44,902 nt of DNA from Elysia marginata (lineage: Eukaryota; Mollusca; Gastropoda; Plakobranchidae), in the NCBI GenBank assembly GCA_019649035.1, contig BMAT01008046.1, positions 269,014 through 313,915 of the forward strand. Direction: 5' to 3'. The notes beneath the pieces are model-generated. The model was not told where the DNA came from and made no database searches. It saw nothing but the letters and a program-made list of their open reading frames with translations. The translations under genes were made by a program, and so were the position numbers. This document shows, piece by piece, positions 22,801 to 36,299 of this stretch (the stretch's first letter is position 1; each line of letters begins with the position of its first letter).

Positions 22801-25800
22801 CTGATCTAACACAAAGTAAACAACATCGCGGTTTACCGCGGTTTCTTATATATTATATTATTTGTCATCGCGCAAAAACATAAACAGAAAATATAACAAC
22901 AAACAAAACCACTGAGGTGTCTCTGCGGGTCGTTATTTTTACCTACGCTGTACTTTTTCCAGGATATAACTCAGACATGGTCCAGTTTTAGCGTCTAATG
23001 GTCATTTTCTTGACATTCACCAGACACCTGACAGACGGATTGGATTTATCTTATTGCCGGTTCTCATACCTCAGGGCTTTAAGTGTCTTTTTGTGTGGGT
23101 GGTCAAGCAGGGAGAGAGGTTCCCAGAGATATTCATACTCAAACTTTATATCGTTATGAAGAAAAGAAAGAAATACGAGGAAAACCAAGTTTGTGATAGG
23201 GAACACCAGCAAGATAAGTAACCAATAATCACGTCTATGGAAAGAGGGAAAACAATTAACCGATAAAAGTAAACGAGATCCGGAAATGATGGTAAGAAGG
23301 TGAAACTTAATAGACGCTCGTGTAGATACCATAAGAAGATAGATAAGGAGAACAAGAAAGACGACGGATATTCTTTACACAAAAAGGAGAAAAAGTTGCA
23401 GCCAAAGGCAACAAGACTTCAGTTGAAAAGGGGGCACTTCGAATTCAGAGAGAGAATGAAAATGAAAGAGGGAAAAGCTACAGAAAAGACTGAAGAGTTG
23501 CAGGGAGGTGGCATCATATTTAAAGGCAGGCAGAGAGAAACATGTCAGATAATTTTATAGATTTTGTGATGGAAAGGGCGTAAGGGAGAAAAAAAGAAGA
23601 ATGATACACGTAAGACTTTATGAAGAAATCAGAAGGAAAAGAGCAGGGTATTCATGGAACTTAGCATGAAAGAGGTCATAAGCAGGAGGCACTATAAGCA
23701 CATGATAATAATCACAACAAGAGAACACATGAAAAACCATGTAATTCACCACCTATTTTTTAATTAAAAAGCTCTTACTAAAATGATTACATTAGTTCTC
23801 ACGAAGGAAATAATGTAAAGGAAGAAGTCTCGGACATTGGAGTGTTGACACTCCTTCGGTAATCCTCATGGGTCATTCAATACCCGTGTGATATCCAATA
23901 TTCTGGTTGTACTGCAAAACATCTGCGGACGGCTAGTGCTGAAGGCTTTATAGGTTTCGTGCTTTTGCGTTATTTAAAAGAAAAAGTTGGGTTGTTTTCT
24001 TTTTGTGGAAAGTATGTATTGTGCATAAAACTATGCTGTCTTTTGATGAGTCTTCTTAATGCCGATTCGTTGATAGGTTGCAACACGGCTATGAAATTTC
24101 GAGAATTTGATGATAAAGCCTTCTAGCTTGCTAAAGCCATTTTTATTCCCTCTCAGTTTTTAGAGTTAGACATGTCGCTCTTTCTTTTTTGAAGATGTCG
24201 GAGTTATTTCTTATTGCTGCTCTTTCAGGTTTCGTTGATAATATAATAATGATGATTTTTATAATAATATCTACGATGGTTTTGAGGTGATTTGTTTGCT
24301 GCTACTTCTGTTGTTGTAAAAACGGGTCTTGTGAAACATAGTTGCCCTAGTTGTCGACTTTAAAGGAAAACGATGTCAAATTATTTTCTCATTATTTCCA
24401 TACACCAAACCTTTAAGATTTAGTTTTGGTTTAATTTCCAATGTAATTTCCTTAATTTTTGACATGGATAAACTCACAAATTATTTTATGAGGAAAAAAT
24501 TGTAGGTCATCCTTTACACGCAATAAAGCGAAAAGAAAAATAGGAAGTCGTAAGAATACGCATCATATGTTGTTTCACCCTTTTTCTTACTTTTTTCTAC
24601 TTACCTATTATTACTCTATATCCCACACTTTGTAATATCTCTCAAAAAGATTGGCCCCATGTTTTATTCAGCTAAAAGATAAATAATATTAGTTTTTAGT
24701 AGATTCGCCTGGGATTGCGCTGATCTGTTGTATATTAGAAAATTTCAAGGTCGTTCATCTTCAAAAAATGGAAGAAAACTTGACACGCAGAGCTCAAAAC
24801 GAAAGAAAAAAATGAAGCGAAAAATCTAGGCTAGATCTAGACCTAATCTAGACTCCGGATCAATATGTCATCTAAATTTAAATCGCTACTTTCTATTAGT
24901 TTCCAGGTCTAAGTCATAATTCATCTAGATTCTAGATCTATATCTAACCTAGATTCTATCAAATTCATACAGAATAATAACAAACGAAGTTGAGAAGCGG
25001 GCGAAACTTTAATTTAGTTGTAAGTGTTCTTCGCTGTACCATTTATTCGAGGTGTGTGAAATTTGACCTATTTTTTCTGGACTATACCTGATATGAGTCA
25101 AAGTTAGAGTGCCTACGTTCGTACATTTAGGATAGGGCAGTTTTAGAAAACGGTAAAACCCAGATCTAGAATCGGATAGTCATTAGGTAGACGATATTTT
25201 AGCTTTTACGTCGTTTTTTCTTGCAATACTGCTATATTTTTTATGAATTTTACAACCGGGCATACAACAGCTAATGGCCATTGTTTTGGTTTTGCGTATC
25301 ACGTCTGCCTTAAAAAAAAAGTGTGCCACGGCTCAAGGTTCAGGTCAAATTTTTATTTACTACTAGTTCAAGATATGACCTTCTGAAGGAGTTTTTCATC
25401 TATCACGTTATAAAAAGATTTGTTTAAAACATCTGTACAAACACCCATCAGACAGGCAGTGACCTTCACATTTAAGAAAACTTGGTCTTTCAGAGCCAAG
25501 ACTCTAAGAAGAAAACATGACACGCACAGTCTAAAATGGAAGAGAAAATGGTGTCCAGAACAGCTAGACCTATGTTACACACTATAGAACTAGCTCCAAA
25601 TATGGATTATCCGCATTGATTTCTAGATGTAAATCATATTATTTTGTTTATGTGTGTTTTTTTTCGCCTAACATCCTGAAAAAATGTTAGGCAGAAATGT
25701 GTAAAATTGTAAAATTTAACCTCCTCTTTCTCATTTATGCATACTTTTATGTATATAATCTTTTATTCACAGCATAAACCCATGTTGAAATCGATTGACG

Positions 25801-28800
25801 GAAGAACGGATAAACATTTTTTGAAATGCATCCACATTTCAAATACATCAGCGTTTGTTTTATTATTGTAAAACTTAAATTATTTAGGTGTACCAAAAAA
25901 AGTTTTACTAGATTTAGTGAGATTGGGAGAAGATATAGCCAAAATAAACGGACTCACATTATACCTAGTTTAAAGTTATTGAGAGTCGAGCATTAGCCTT
26001 GAGCAGATCTAGAACTACGCCTTCATCGCTAGTTCAACAGAAGTTTTTGAAGAGGGCCATACCAACCTAGATCTACAGCTTAACATTGTGTATAATAATT
26101 GTATTTTATGAATATTTGATGTCTAACAAGTAAACTTTTATCTCAATCCAGGCTAGAATCTAAAATCTAAAATAAAGACTTCATTTTAATGTGTGTATCG
26201 TGCATTTACTTTTTCGTTGAAACCATCGCGACTGGTCCTATTTCCGTCCCATAGCGGAGGTGATGTATGCCCCCGAGGGCTATGATGTCTTGTCGGACAG
26301 TTATCAGTGTTGCCATAGGAGACAGTAGACTTTATGTTACCTTACGACACTTTCTGTCTTCAGGAGCATGTCCTTGACCTCTCCGATGAGCTGGTGGTAC
26401 GTCGCTTGAGAGAGGAGGAACAGAGGCGGACATTCGCCCGAGAAAAGCAGCACATCATTGAGGACATGGAAGAGATTATTGTGAGTAACGCCCAGTCAGT
26501 TTGTAAATATCAGTGCTCAATATGCATTTTTACTCAACTAGTTGTTGGGTACCCAATCAAGTCGAGCAAAAGATAGAGCTGTCAAAAGCTTCCCTATTTT
26601 TCTCACACACTTTATCTATCAGTTATCAATTTCTCTTTTTCTTTCCGTAGGCTTTTCGTCTTCAACTCTGAGTTTTCTGGTGTCTAGAATATGCTTTCTT
26701 GTCAGCCTACCACACTCTTATTTCCTTTTAATCGGCCTGTCCCCCTTTCGTAAACACACATGTTGAACAACTATGGCAAACGGACTGGAATACTGNNNNN
26801 NNNNNNNNNNNNNNNNNNNNNNNNNNNNNNNNNNNNNNNNNNNNNNNNNNNNNNNNNNNNNNNNNNNNNNNNNNNNNNNNNNNNNNNNNNNNNNNNNNNN
26901 NNNNNNNNNNNNNNNNNNNNNNNNNNNNNNNNNNNNNNNNNNNNNNNNNNNNNNNNNNNNNNNNNNNNNNNNNNNNNNNNNNNNNNNNNNNNNNNNNNNN
27001 NNNNNNNNNNNNNNNNNNNNNNNNNNNNNNNNNNNNNNNNNNNNNNNNNNNNNNNNNNNNNNNNNNNNNNNNNNNNNNNNNNNNNNNNNNNNNNNNNNNN
27101 NNNNNNNNNNNNNNNNNNNNNNNNNNNNNNNNNNNNNNNNNNNNNNNNNNNNNNNNNNNNNNNNNNNNNNNNNNNNNNNNNNNNNNNNNATGGACTGGGC
27201 TTGTAAAAATTTCAATCAATCAATCAATCAAAACCCTTTCGTTCTATCTTTTAATTAGTTTGTTTGTCTGCGTGTTTCTTTCCTCTCTCCATCTCGCCCT
27301 GTTTTAAACTTCGGGAACATCTTTATCTAGTCTAGATCTAGACTGACTCCAGGGCCATAGATTTTGACCTCGCGCAGCTAAGTTGGGTTCTGTCTAGATT
27401 AGATCTAAATCTTGATCTTTATCTTAGCAAGTTAACGGGATATCGTGCTCGATCTATATCTAGAGCTCTTCAGTTTTTTGTGAACAGTGTATGCAGCTTA
27501 CCAGTACTGGTCCTACGAATACTTTGATTATTTTCACCTGTAGGCATTTTGTTTTAATCTGTCTTGGCATGTAAACAGACTCAAGTTCAATTTTTTTTTA
27601 GTATTTTATTGAACGCAACTGAACCCGACTTTGATATTTTCAGATTTTTTACCCCGTCTATGCCAATAAACCACTATAGATTGCCCACTTACATGCTGTC
27701 CTAATCTCTACCTACCGAAATCGGACATGGTCTTCGAACTTTTCCTCCTGCTCTCTGCCATTTCCTATATAATCGAAATCGAGCAAGAATTTACAAACTG
27801 CTAAGATATACAGGAAAGCAACGAAACCTCCCAATGTTATAATTGTGCACCCATTAAATTTAAGCGCAGATATTTTACTTAAACGTAATCTGTCAGCCAC
27901 CCAATAACTCGATGAAAGCGTCAGATTTCGAAACTAGCTTCAGAGCGGCTGGTCTAAAGTCTCGGACAAATTAATTTTCTCGAAACCGGAAAGCCGCGTG
28001 GTAAAAACCATCATTTTCAAGAAAGTAATTTCTTTACTTTGCACGCTATACTACACGCGTTGTCAATTTAATTAATATCTCTGCAAATATGGATATTTTT
28101 TTTTGTTTTTAGATGGTTTCTGTGCACTGCTCTTCAAATCTAGGCATATTCTAAACAAACCCTCCACCGCTTTCAAATCTTATTTTACAGTAGGGTGTTG
28201 CGATCGAAATAAGGCTAAAAGGGTCCTTGATTGCGGCTCCTCACACTATATTTTTATAAATACATGTAATGTTTCCCCATAATATTTTGCGTTATCCAAT
28301 CATCATCAATCGCAAACTTAGTAGTTTCGGTTTGTTCTGTTTCTGCTACACATGCGCGAGCATCATTCAAAGAAGCAGAATATGGTGAATCTGGGCCCCG
28401 ATATTCCGTGGTATTTTGTTTCTACCATGAAAAAAGAAGCAATGGAAATAACTTAGAACGTACAAGCAAATAAAGAAGCACAGATATCAAAGAAGTACAG
28501 CAAACGAGCGAAAATGCAAGAAATCTGTTTGGACCGGGGTGCGACAAGTTTTACATCTAACTACAGGTTTAGCAAAAGCCATTTGTCAATCGAGAAATCG
28601 CAATTTAGGAAAAAGAGTACCTTTTAATGAGTTAATTTAAACCGAATCCTTCGCCTTTGCTGAAGATGTTCTCTGACTTGTTTTTAGCGTAGAAAATTCT
28701 TTCAACTTGTACGCATGGCTGGCGTGCTAACGTGTCAACATTTCCAACCCCACCAGTCCTCATGACCAGCAGCACTGTTCGTGCAAAACAAAACAACGAA

Positions 28801-29943
28801 GAACCAGTTTGTCTCACCTAATAATAGCTCTAGGTATGAAGAGATACACTAGTGTGCTGCAGTTGCTTGTCAAGTTGCAAGCGACATGCTCATTTATGAT
28901 TTATGTGTGCCACTGTCGAATAGGTAGATATTTTGTCCGGATAGTAAAGCATTTGAAAATATTTTACACCGCCACTATTCAAAGTAAACTGACATTTGAG
29001 ATAACATTTTGAGGAGGAAGTATTACTATGCAAGACAAGAAAAATTTCCAATATTATTAAAAAAGCAACAAATATAACAAAAAGCTGTATGTCATTATTC
29101 GATGAGCTCTGCTCTGTAGGTGTTATTAAAAAGAGCTTCAAAATAATGGGAGACAAATCTCAACAACTGACCACTGATTACAAAAGAGCCCAAAGATCAG
29201 AACGCTTGTTATCGAATACAGACATATAGAAGTCATTCATTCTCACATCTATTGGAAAACTTCGATGAATAAGAAAAAGATGTCCATAATTATCATATTT
29301 TATATGATTTTTATTGTTACTAGTATATACAAATTTACACTAAATTTGACTTTTTACATATTAAAATCTCAAATGCTCTTTGGTTTTATACATTGTTACT
29401 GTTTAAAAAGTGTCCTAATAGTTAAATAGTTTCCCAATATACTGATTCTCATACCCTCTCTCTCCTGTCCATACCTCTCCCTATCTCTCTATATATCTAT
29501 CTTTACAAAAAAATTTAATTACATTAATATGATTTTTATGCAATTTCCCATATTTATTTGTCCACAATGAGTTTTACGTGTTGTTTTAGGTCGTGGCTGT
29601 GAAAATGGGTGTGTTAAAAGACGAGAGAATGTAGTAGAATGATTGATACATAGTTATATCTATTTATGTACATATTTTGCGTAATGAAGCAGGATCAAAA
29701 TAAATTTTCATGGTCATTGGAAAATTTCAAGTTTGGGTCCCTCATTCATTTATGGCCTGATGGTTTAACTTTCGCAACTCTCGATTCCCTCCAAAGAAGT
29801 TGTACACTGTGCGCACCGGAACCAGAGTTTGGCTTGGTGCTTTAAAAATGATCCCACACCGTCCCACACCGTCTCACACCGTTCCACACACCCACGGACC
29901 GATGTCCAAGGGGTATACATACACAGGCCAGGGCACAGAGAGT

Positions 29944-30015
<72 letters not shown>

Positions 30016-31250
30016 AGAAGACATAGTGATTGATGCCGCTGTCTTACTGTTGGATTAATGAAACCACGCATCTCAGGTGTTCTTTTCACAATACAAGGGC
30101 TTTTCCACTTTTTTTTGCGTCCGACTGTCGGCCAATCTGTTTCTCCCTGCACCTTATTTCTGTCTCCTTCACTACTTCTTTTTCTTTTTCACACCTCTTT
30201 TTTCATCTTGTGTGTAATTTTGATAAGTTAACCACTAACATTTCGGTCATATCCTCTTCAAAGATGAAGATCTTTTTATTCACTTTTTTAACATTTGTGA
30301 CACTATAAATTCACCTTTCCAATTTATTTCCATATCTTATTATCTGGCTAATGCTCTTGCTAAAAGTTCAGTTATCTTTTCATGGAAACAATCCAATGGT
30401 AGAGGAGCCCTGTGTAGCCTCTTGTTGCTTCTCAGAGCAAAGCCATGAGCGATCTAAATAATTATTAAGACAGGCAGTCCAAATTGTTAGCAAATCTTTA
30501 TTTTCTAGTCATATCCAGATCAAAGTAATTTAAGTTTTTGTTTGAGTTATGTCAAAATGTGACTGAAGACCAGTCTGTTGAAAAGGGTTGGGTTGTTTGA
30601 ATTTTAACGTCTCTTTTCAAATACAAGGTTATATCAGAGACGGCGCTTTGGAGAATTGAATGCGTGCTGCCACACTGTGATGTAAGGAGCGCTTGCATAC
30701 ACCACACCCAGTCACATTGTCCTTACACCGGGCCAACCAGACTTAGCACTAAATCCATAATGCCAGAAACTAGGCGGATCAGCTGCTAATACCAATTTTA
30801 AAGTCCTTGGTTTGACTCGGCCGGGGATCGAACCCACACCTCCCGATCTCTGAGCGAGTGTCTTACCGCAAGGCCACAGAGCCAGTGTCTGTTAAAAAAA
30901 GCTTGGTCTTCAACTCCACGTTATTTGGCTCTAAGAGAGCTTTGGCTGTTGTGGTTGTGGTGGAATGCTCAGGCGCTGCCCTACTATCTCATCTAGTTTT
31001 GTGTGCATCTGTAAAGTTACTTTGAATTATAAGTTTCTATATAACCCATCACAGTAAGAACACAGTAGTCCGTTATTCCAATTTTTTCTGTGTTTTTAGG
31101 AATATATAAAAAATCGTACTTTCTGTTGTTGTGCAATGAATAAAGTCCTGTTATGGTAGGACTGTTGCATGTAATTGTATCGTGCTCCAGAAAAGTCTTA
31201 TTTGGTTGTCTCGCTGTATAGCTCGAGCTCACGCATATCTAGTGTCAGGG

Positions 31251-31314
<64 letters not shown>

Positions 31315-31691
31315 TGTGTGTGTGTGGCGAGAAAAGTGAGAAAAGCGTCCAAGTAAGTCTGTTGCTATGGATTGACGCTTCACTTCACTCCATGCCACGA
31401 CATGTCTCAGACATAATGGCTTGTTCGAGTATGCGCAACGTGTAGAGGCTAATACTCTTATTCACCATTTTTACTCCTCTGCTCGTCTGAATAAGTAATA
31501 CTCGTTGTGTATATTTGACATTCCTGTACCTATTTCGGCGAGTTATTGTCCTGCCGCTTTAGGATATCTCTTGCCTTTAGTTATAAAAGTATCGTGTATG
31601 TAGATTGGCTACTCTAATGATTTAAAACATTGTTAAGTTGGAAAAAGTAAGTTAAATAAATCTCTCTTTTCTCTCGCTTCTCTCACACGCA

Positions 31692-31739
<48 letters not shown>

Positions 31740-32642
31740 GACCTTTTATATTTTTGCCTTTGTTTCTCGCAACTGAACCAATCTAATTATTCTTTGGGCA
31801 TAGTGGTTCAGTGGAACTCAAGGCAGATACGTGATCCGGCGGTTGCAGGTTCAATCCCAACCGTGACTATGTTGCAATTGCTGCAGCAAAGTAATTATTT
31901 ATTTACACTTTCTTCCGTCACTCATATACAAAATTATTGTTTGAGCGTCCAAAAGGCAGCTGTATTGTAATGCCCTAAAATATGAATCGAGTATGCTCTG
32001 GTGCATATTGGCTGGCTAGGGAAAACGTGAAGTCTTGAGACTGCCTCCGGCGATGTAAGACTTATAACCATTTTTCCTTACTTCATTTTACGTATCTAGT
32101 CCATCGTTACCATGACAAGAATTCCAAAAAAGTAATTTTATTTTTGTCTTGCATGATAAATAATAAAAAAAATGTCACCTGTTAATCTCCAGTAATAGCT
32201 TGCCTTAAATCCAAAGCACTAAACCAGCACCGGAACAGTAATGTTCTTCTATTCCTTCCCAGTTACTAGTGCTGACAACCGAGATCTTCATTTCGCTCAT
32301 AAAACAAACCCACAGAGATTACGCTAAATAACTAAACTCTCATAACACTTGGGTGTTTTTAAGTTCGTAAGAAAGCTTGCCAGGAATTGGGATGGAAGGG
32401 AGGCCTCTGAATTATAGTCTCTTGATCTTCTTATTTTGCAACCGTTTTGTCTTTTAAGGGGGGAGGGATCGGGTCCTAGAGAAATCTCACTACTGTTGTT
32501 TTTATTCGTTTTATTTTTTTTCAGGATGCCCAGAAAGAGAAAGACAAGATAGAGCAGCGCTACAAACGGTGAGTAAGGAAGCACTCGCAGTCAGTTATCT
32601 GATTTAGACAAAAGTGTCAGCAGTAGATATGGTTGTCAGTCT

Positions 32643-32706
<64 letters not shown>

Positions 32707-35700
32707 TTTGCAACAAGGTTTTGCGGTGCTTGTTTTGTCAATTGCACTTATCTGTGGCTTCTAGACGTGTGAAGACAATTAATTTGACCCTGCAGTTAGC
32801 AAAGTCAAAACAAGAGGATTGTTTAAGAATGGACTTTGCCCTTTTCTCTCATGTTTTAGATATCTAGTAATGTGAATTTTGTCTGCCAGGCGAAGTGACG
32901 GTATAATTGGTTAAGCCGAACAAGAAATGCTCTTTGAATTAGAAGGTTATTTTGCATATTTAAATACTTATTTTGGGAATCTAAAAACACACGTATAAAT
33001 TTTGTTGTTTACTTATCTTTCCTAATGAATTTTTTAACTATTAAAATCTGGGTAGGCATGTTTAAAATGACATTTGCGAAATTGAAGAAAAGCATAGATA
33101 TCAGGACGATATAATAGCTATAAATTACAATAGGCCTTTGCAAAAGAAAAAAAATTGTCCTGCTCATTCAGACACCAAGTTTTGAGCATTTTACACTTTA
33201 AACGGTGGCTATCAAAACTGCCTCTCATTCGTGACTTATGAAAGTATACGACTCTCGAGGCCAGGAAATCAATGCTTTTGGCAGATATTTATGTAGTCGT
33301 ATATCTCGACAAACATTTGAATTATTCAATGCAAAAATAAAGTTGTTTTATTCGCTTTGGCTTGCTTGGAAGTGCTCTGATGTTGGCTTCTAGGGAACTT
33401 TCGTTTTGTTTTTCAATGTTTTTGATGTCTCTCTGTTCTCCAGACTACAAGACACTCTCAGATCGCTTCATCATGACCTCAGGTCGGAACCAGGCAATCG
33501 AGTAGGTCACGTGTTCTTGTGTTATTGTCTTTTCATCAATCTGTCAACTTGTAAATTGCTCGTAAAGTCTTTTTTTATCAGTGCTCTTTTTCGTAAAATA
33601 TGCCCCCTTACTCTTTCCTCTCCTCTCCTTCAAAGTTGCCGTGCCGACCATAAAAACCCTTATAAGCATAAGATGCTAAGCAACATGCCCCCCACACACA
33701 TACTGCGGCGTAAAATATACAACTCTCGATGAAAACTGCTGTTCAGAAAGATAATCTTATCGGCTAATATCTAAGCTTGTAAGAGTCGTCAAGGAAACCA
33801 TTCCATTAATTCTGCTTTTACGAGGCGCCGGATCCAATCGTCTTTGACAGATAAGGATGAACAAAAATTCAAGAGAAAAAGTACTAGTGTTAAAAGTTCA
33901 GCTTTTAAACATTAAGCATTACCCATATAATAAATGAGGTGTCATTTATTTGTTTATATTTCTCAATAGAATAGAGCACCTCCTAGAAAAGAAATATGTA
34001 TAATTATGCACATTTCTTGTAAATAGGATCAGAGGGTATAAAGCATTGTCACAGAAGGAGCTAAAGGAGAATAAATGCGAGCAGAGCAAATAGTATTAAT
34101 TACATTGACATGACGTTTCCTTCCTTATGGATTAGAGATTGGATTGGATTGGAGACTTCCGTCTGAGCCGATTGTCGTGCCTGCTACTTTCACTTTTTCT
34201 TCGACCTCTTTTACTTTTGGCTTATTTCATTGGGGAGCATACTGATTGCTTTGCGTGTGTCCGAAATCTCCTCTCAACGCATGCAAATAAATCATATGGA
34301 ATAGCATTTTACTTAATATAAAGAAACAAGAATTACTTTGAACAAATTGTCTGTCATTGACTATGCAAAAGGCTTCGTTTTTAAAGAGGCTTTACAATTT
34401 TAAAAAGGGTGTTTCTTTCTAAAGATTACTTTCTTAACGTGTGACTTTTATTTTGTATATTTTGGCTGAGAGTGTTTCTCTTCTTCCGCTTGTTCGATAT
34501 AGCACTAGTGTATTTAATTTGTCTGTATTAGAGAAGAAATATTGGCACTCACATTTTTTAGAATTCATGTTATATGCTGTTCAAAATACTCAATATTTGT
34601 ATAAACCTATTGAACTTAACCAATCTTTTTCATGTTTCTAATTCTATTGCCCATTTTAAGTGACATGAATGTTTTGGAATCAGAAACTGTAAGTAAAGAA
34701 GCCTGTGTGTAATATTGATAACGACAGTGGTAATGATGATGCTGGTTATGTATGGAAAAGATAATACTGAGGATTAAGGGGAGGAGGTTACATAACGTGC
34801 ATAAGAACTTTTAATTACTGCTAATATTATATTGGTAGAAAGAAAGAAATGATCGTGATTTTATGGTTATGACGAGAGCAAAGACTTTGCACTCAGAAAC
34901 ACACGTTGGCTTCTCAGGATTTTTTGCCTTTTACCTATTCTTTTATGTGATCTGGATATCGGGGAAAACCCGTCGTTAAAGGATGGTGCTACCACTGGTC
35001 CAGACTGCCGGAGGTGCACATGCCCCTCTTTTGTCACTAACGCCTCACAGGTGGCGCATTACAGCCTGGGGTTTCCGCGACTTTCTGTCAGGATCCATGT
35101 TTGATAACGAGCTCCATGTTCATAATTTATTGGTGGTTTGGTCTTCTTCAGTCTGTTCTTATGTGAACATCTTTGGGTTTTTTTTTTGTTTATTTGTTGT
35201 TTTTTTTGCTGTTGTTTGTGTTGGTTCTTTTTGTGAGTTGTAATTATTGCGTAAAAACGTACGCCAAAGAGCGACTAGTATCAGTTTGTTTGCGTGAGAG
35301 AAAGATTTATGAAGGACAAGTCATGCTTATTGCTCAAGAGTTTTTTTTCTTATAGAATGATGATAAACAGAATATCAATAAATATCTTGTAAGACATACA
35401 GATTAACGCCAGGCTGCCTGTCAGACGTGCAGGTGAAGAGAAATAGAAATAGATAGATTTATAAATAAGAGAAAAGAAAAGACAAAAAGAAGTTTGTCGG
35501 GGTGGGGTGGGGGGTTGATCCTCAATAAAAGAAAAAAAATGATAAAAAGCAAATATACTAAACAAAAGTAACATAAAATGAATCTCAAGGTTATCTTTTT
35601 GTTCCGAGATGAAGATTTTAAAGCATGAAGAAAGCGAACGATGTAGCAAGTTGTGTAAAATACCTTGGGGGAACTAAGAGAGTTGAAAAGCTAAGTCAAG

Positions 35701-35938
35701 TTCACGAAAATATTTAATGAAGATTAGTTTTTGCTGCCGTAGATATTTGATATTCTGAGGTCTTTTTTATACAGTGGTTTCATTGACTATAGCAATGGTA
35801 TTTTAAATAGCTAAAGCATCTCAATCTATGCGAACGTGTGTCGGGGTGTTTCGCCGAGATTAGAGGCAGAAATGATTTTTTTGTGATGGGATTCACGACA
35901 CCTTTATCGGTGAATCGTAAAGCCTTTAATATTGGCAG

Positions 35939-35987
<49 letters not shown>

Positions 35988-36261
35988 GTCTCTCTATCTC
36001 TCTCTTCCCTCTCTTCCATTCTCTATTTCTTGCTTTGCCTTACCTTTTGCGACTAATAACAAGGTGTGGAGTTTCTAAGGACTAGAACGAATAGATCAGT
36101 CATCAAAACTGAACAAACCAATAATTAACAAGTAAATCACAGTACGTAGATTATGTTAGCTTCTTGATCAATTGGACTCTCTGTATTAGACATAAGTTAT
36201 AACCCGGTTTCACCTCAAGTCTTGAGGTCATCTTCAATAGCGCCCACCTGAGATAAATGTT

Positions 36262-36299
<38 letters not shown>

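Larger units (their letters stand above)
9758..26363. other. Intron E-F, 16.6 kb, with repeat remains
   Basis: Largest intron. 9.8-11.7 kb: AT-rich with one (GA)n array. 11.7-13.0 kb: more GC-rich cluster of a palindrome, terminal inverted repeats, a SINE and an N gap. 13.0-15.3 kb: unassigned. 15.39-15.69 and 16.74-16.82 kb: pyrimidine arrays. 17-24.8 kb: AT-rich, unassigned, with short ORFs I do not accept. 24.8-26.2 kb: many TCTAGATC words. Both flanking exons are phase 0, so undetected phase 0-0 exons cannot be excluded. Confidence 0.6.
24820..27480. repeat. Region rich in TCTAGATC-type words
   Basis: AGATCT / CTAGA words recur at about 24826-24960, 25163, 26006, 26068, 27329-27344 (AGTCTAGATCTAGACT, a 16-bp perfect palindrome), 27393 and 27450, far more often than in the rest of the window. 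They flank exon F on both sides. This looks like decayed satellite or simple repeat. Confidence 0.6.
26481..32524. other. Intron F-G with gap, SINEs and AG/CT arrays
   Basis: Contains the N gap 26796-27189, a retroelement tail at 27190-27232, several (GA)n and (CT)n arrays, a complete SINE (30588-30883) and a second SINE-like element from 31796. 27.5-29.8 kb is AT-rich and unassigned. Confidence 0.65.

Noticed and set aside
26718..27258. Long ORFs of 148-165 aa on both strands
   Set aside because: They run through 394 N and exist only because N codons are not stops.
23070..27900. Possible antisense two-exon membrane protein (minus strand, 27900-27716 joined to 23234-23070)
   Set aside because: The pieces join in phase, have good donors (GTAGGT, GTATGAG) and are hydrophobic. 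However, the first begins with GTG, has no in-frame ATG before a stop at 27936-27934, and T-rich AT-biased DNA gives hydrophobic frames by chance. No further exon was found.
31796..31875. Functional tRNA gene
   Set aside because: A and B boxes are present, but the T stem has mismatches, the acceptor stem needs two G-T pairs, and the sequence continues as a SINE body.
34983..35110. GC-richer patch as a further exon between H and I
   Set aside because: The open part is bordered by weak sites. One phase stops within 12 codons, and the other gives no coil-like residues.
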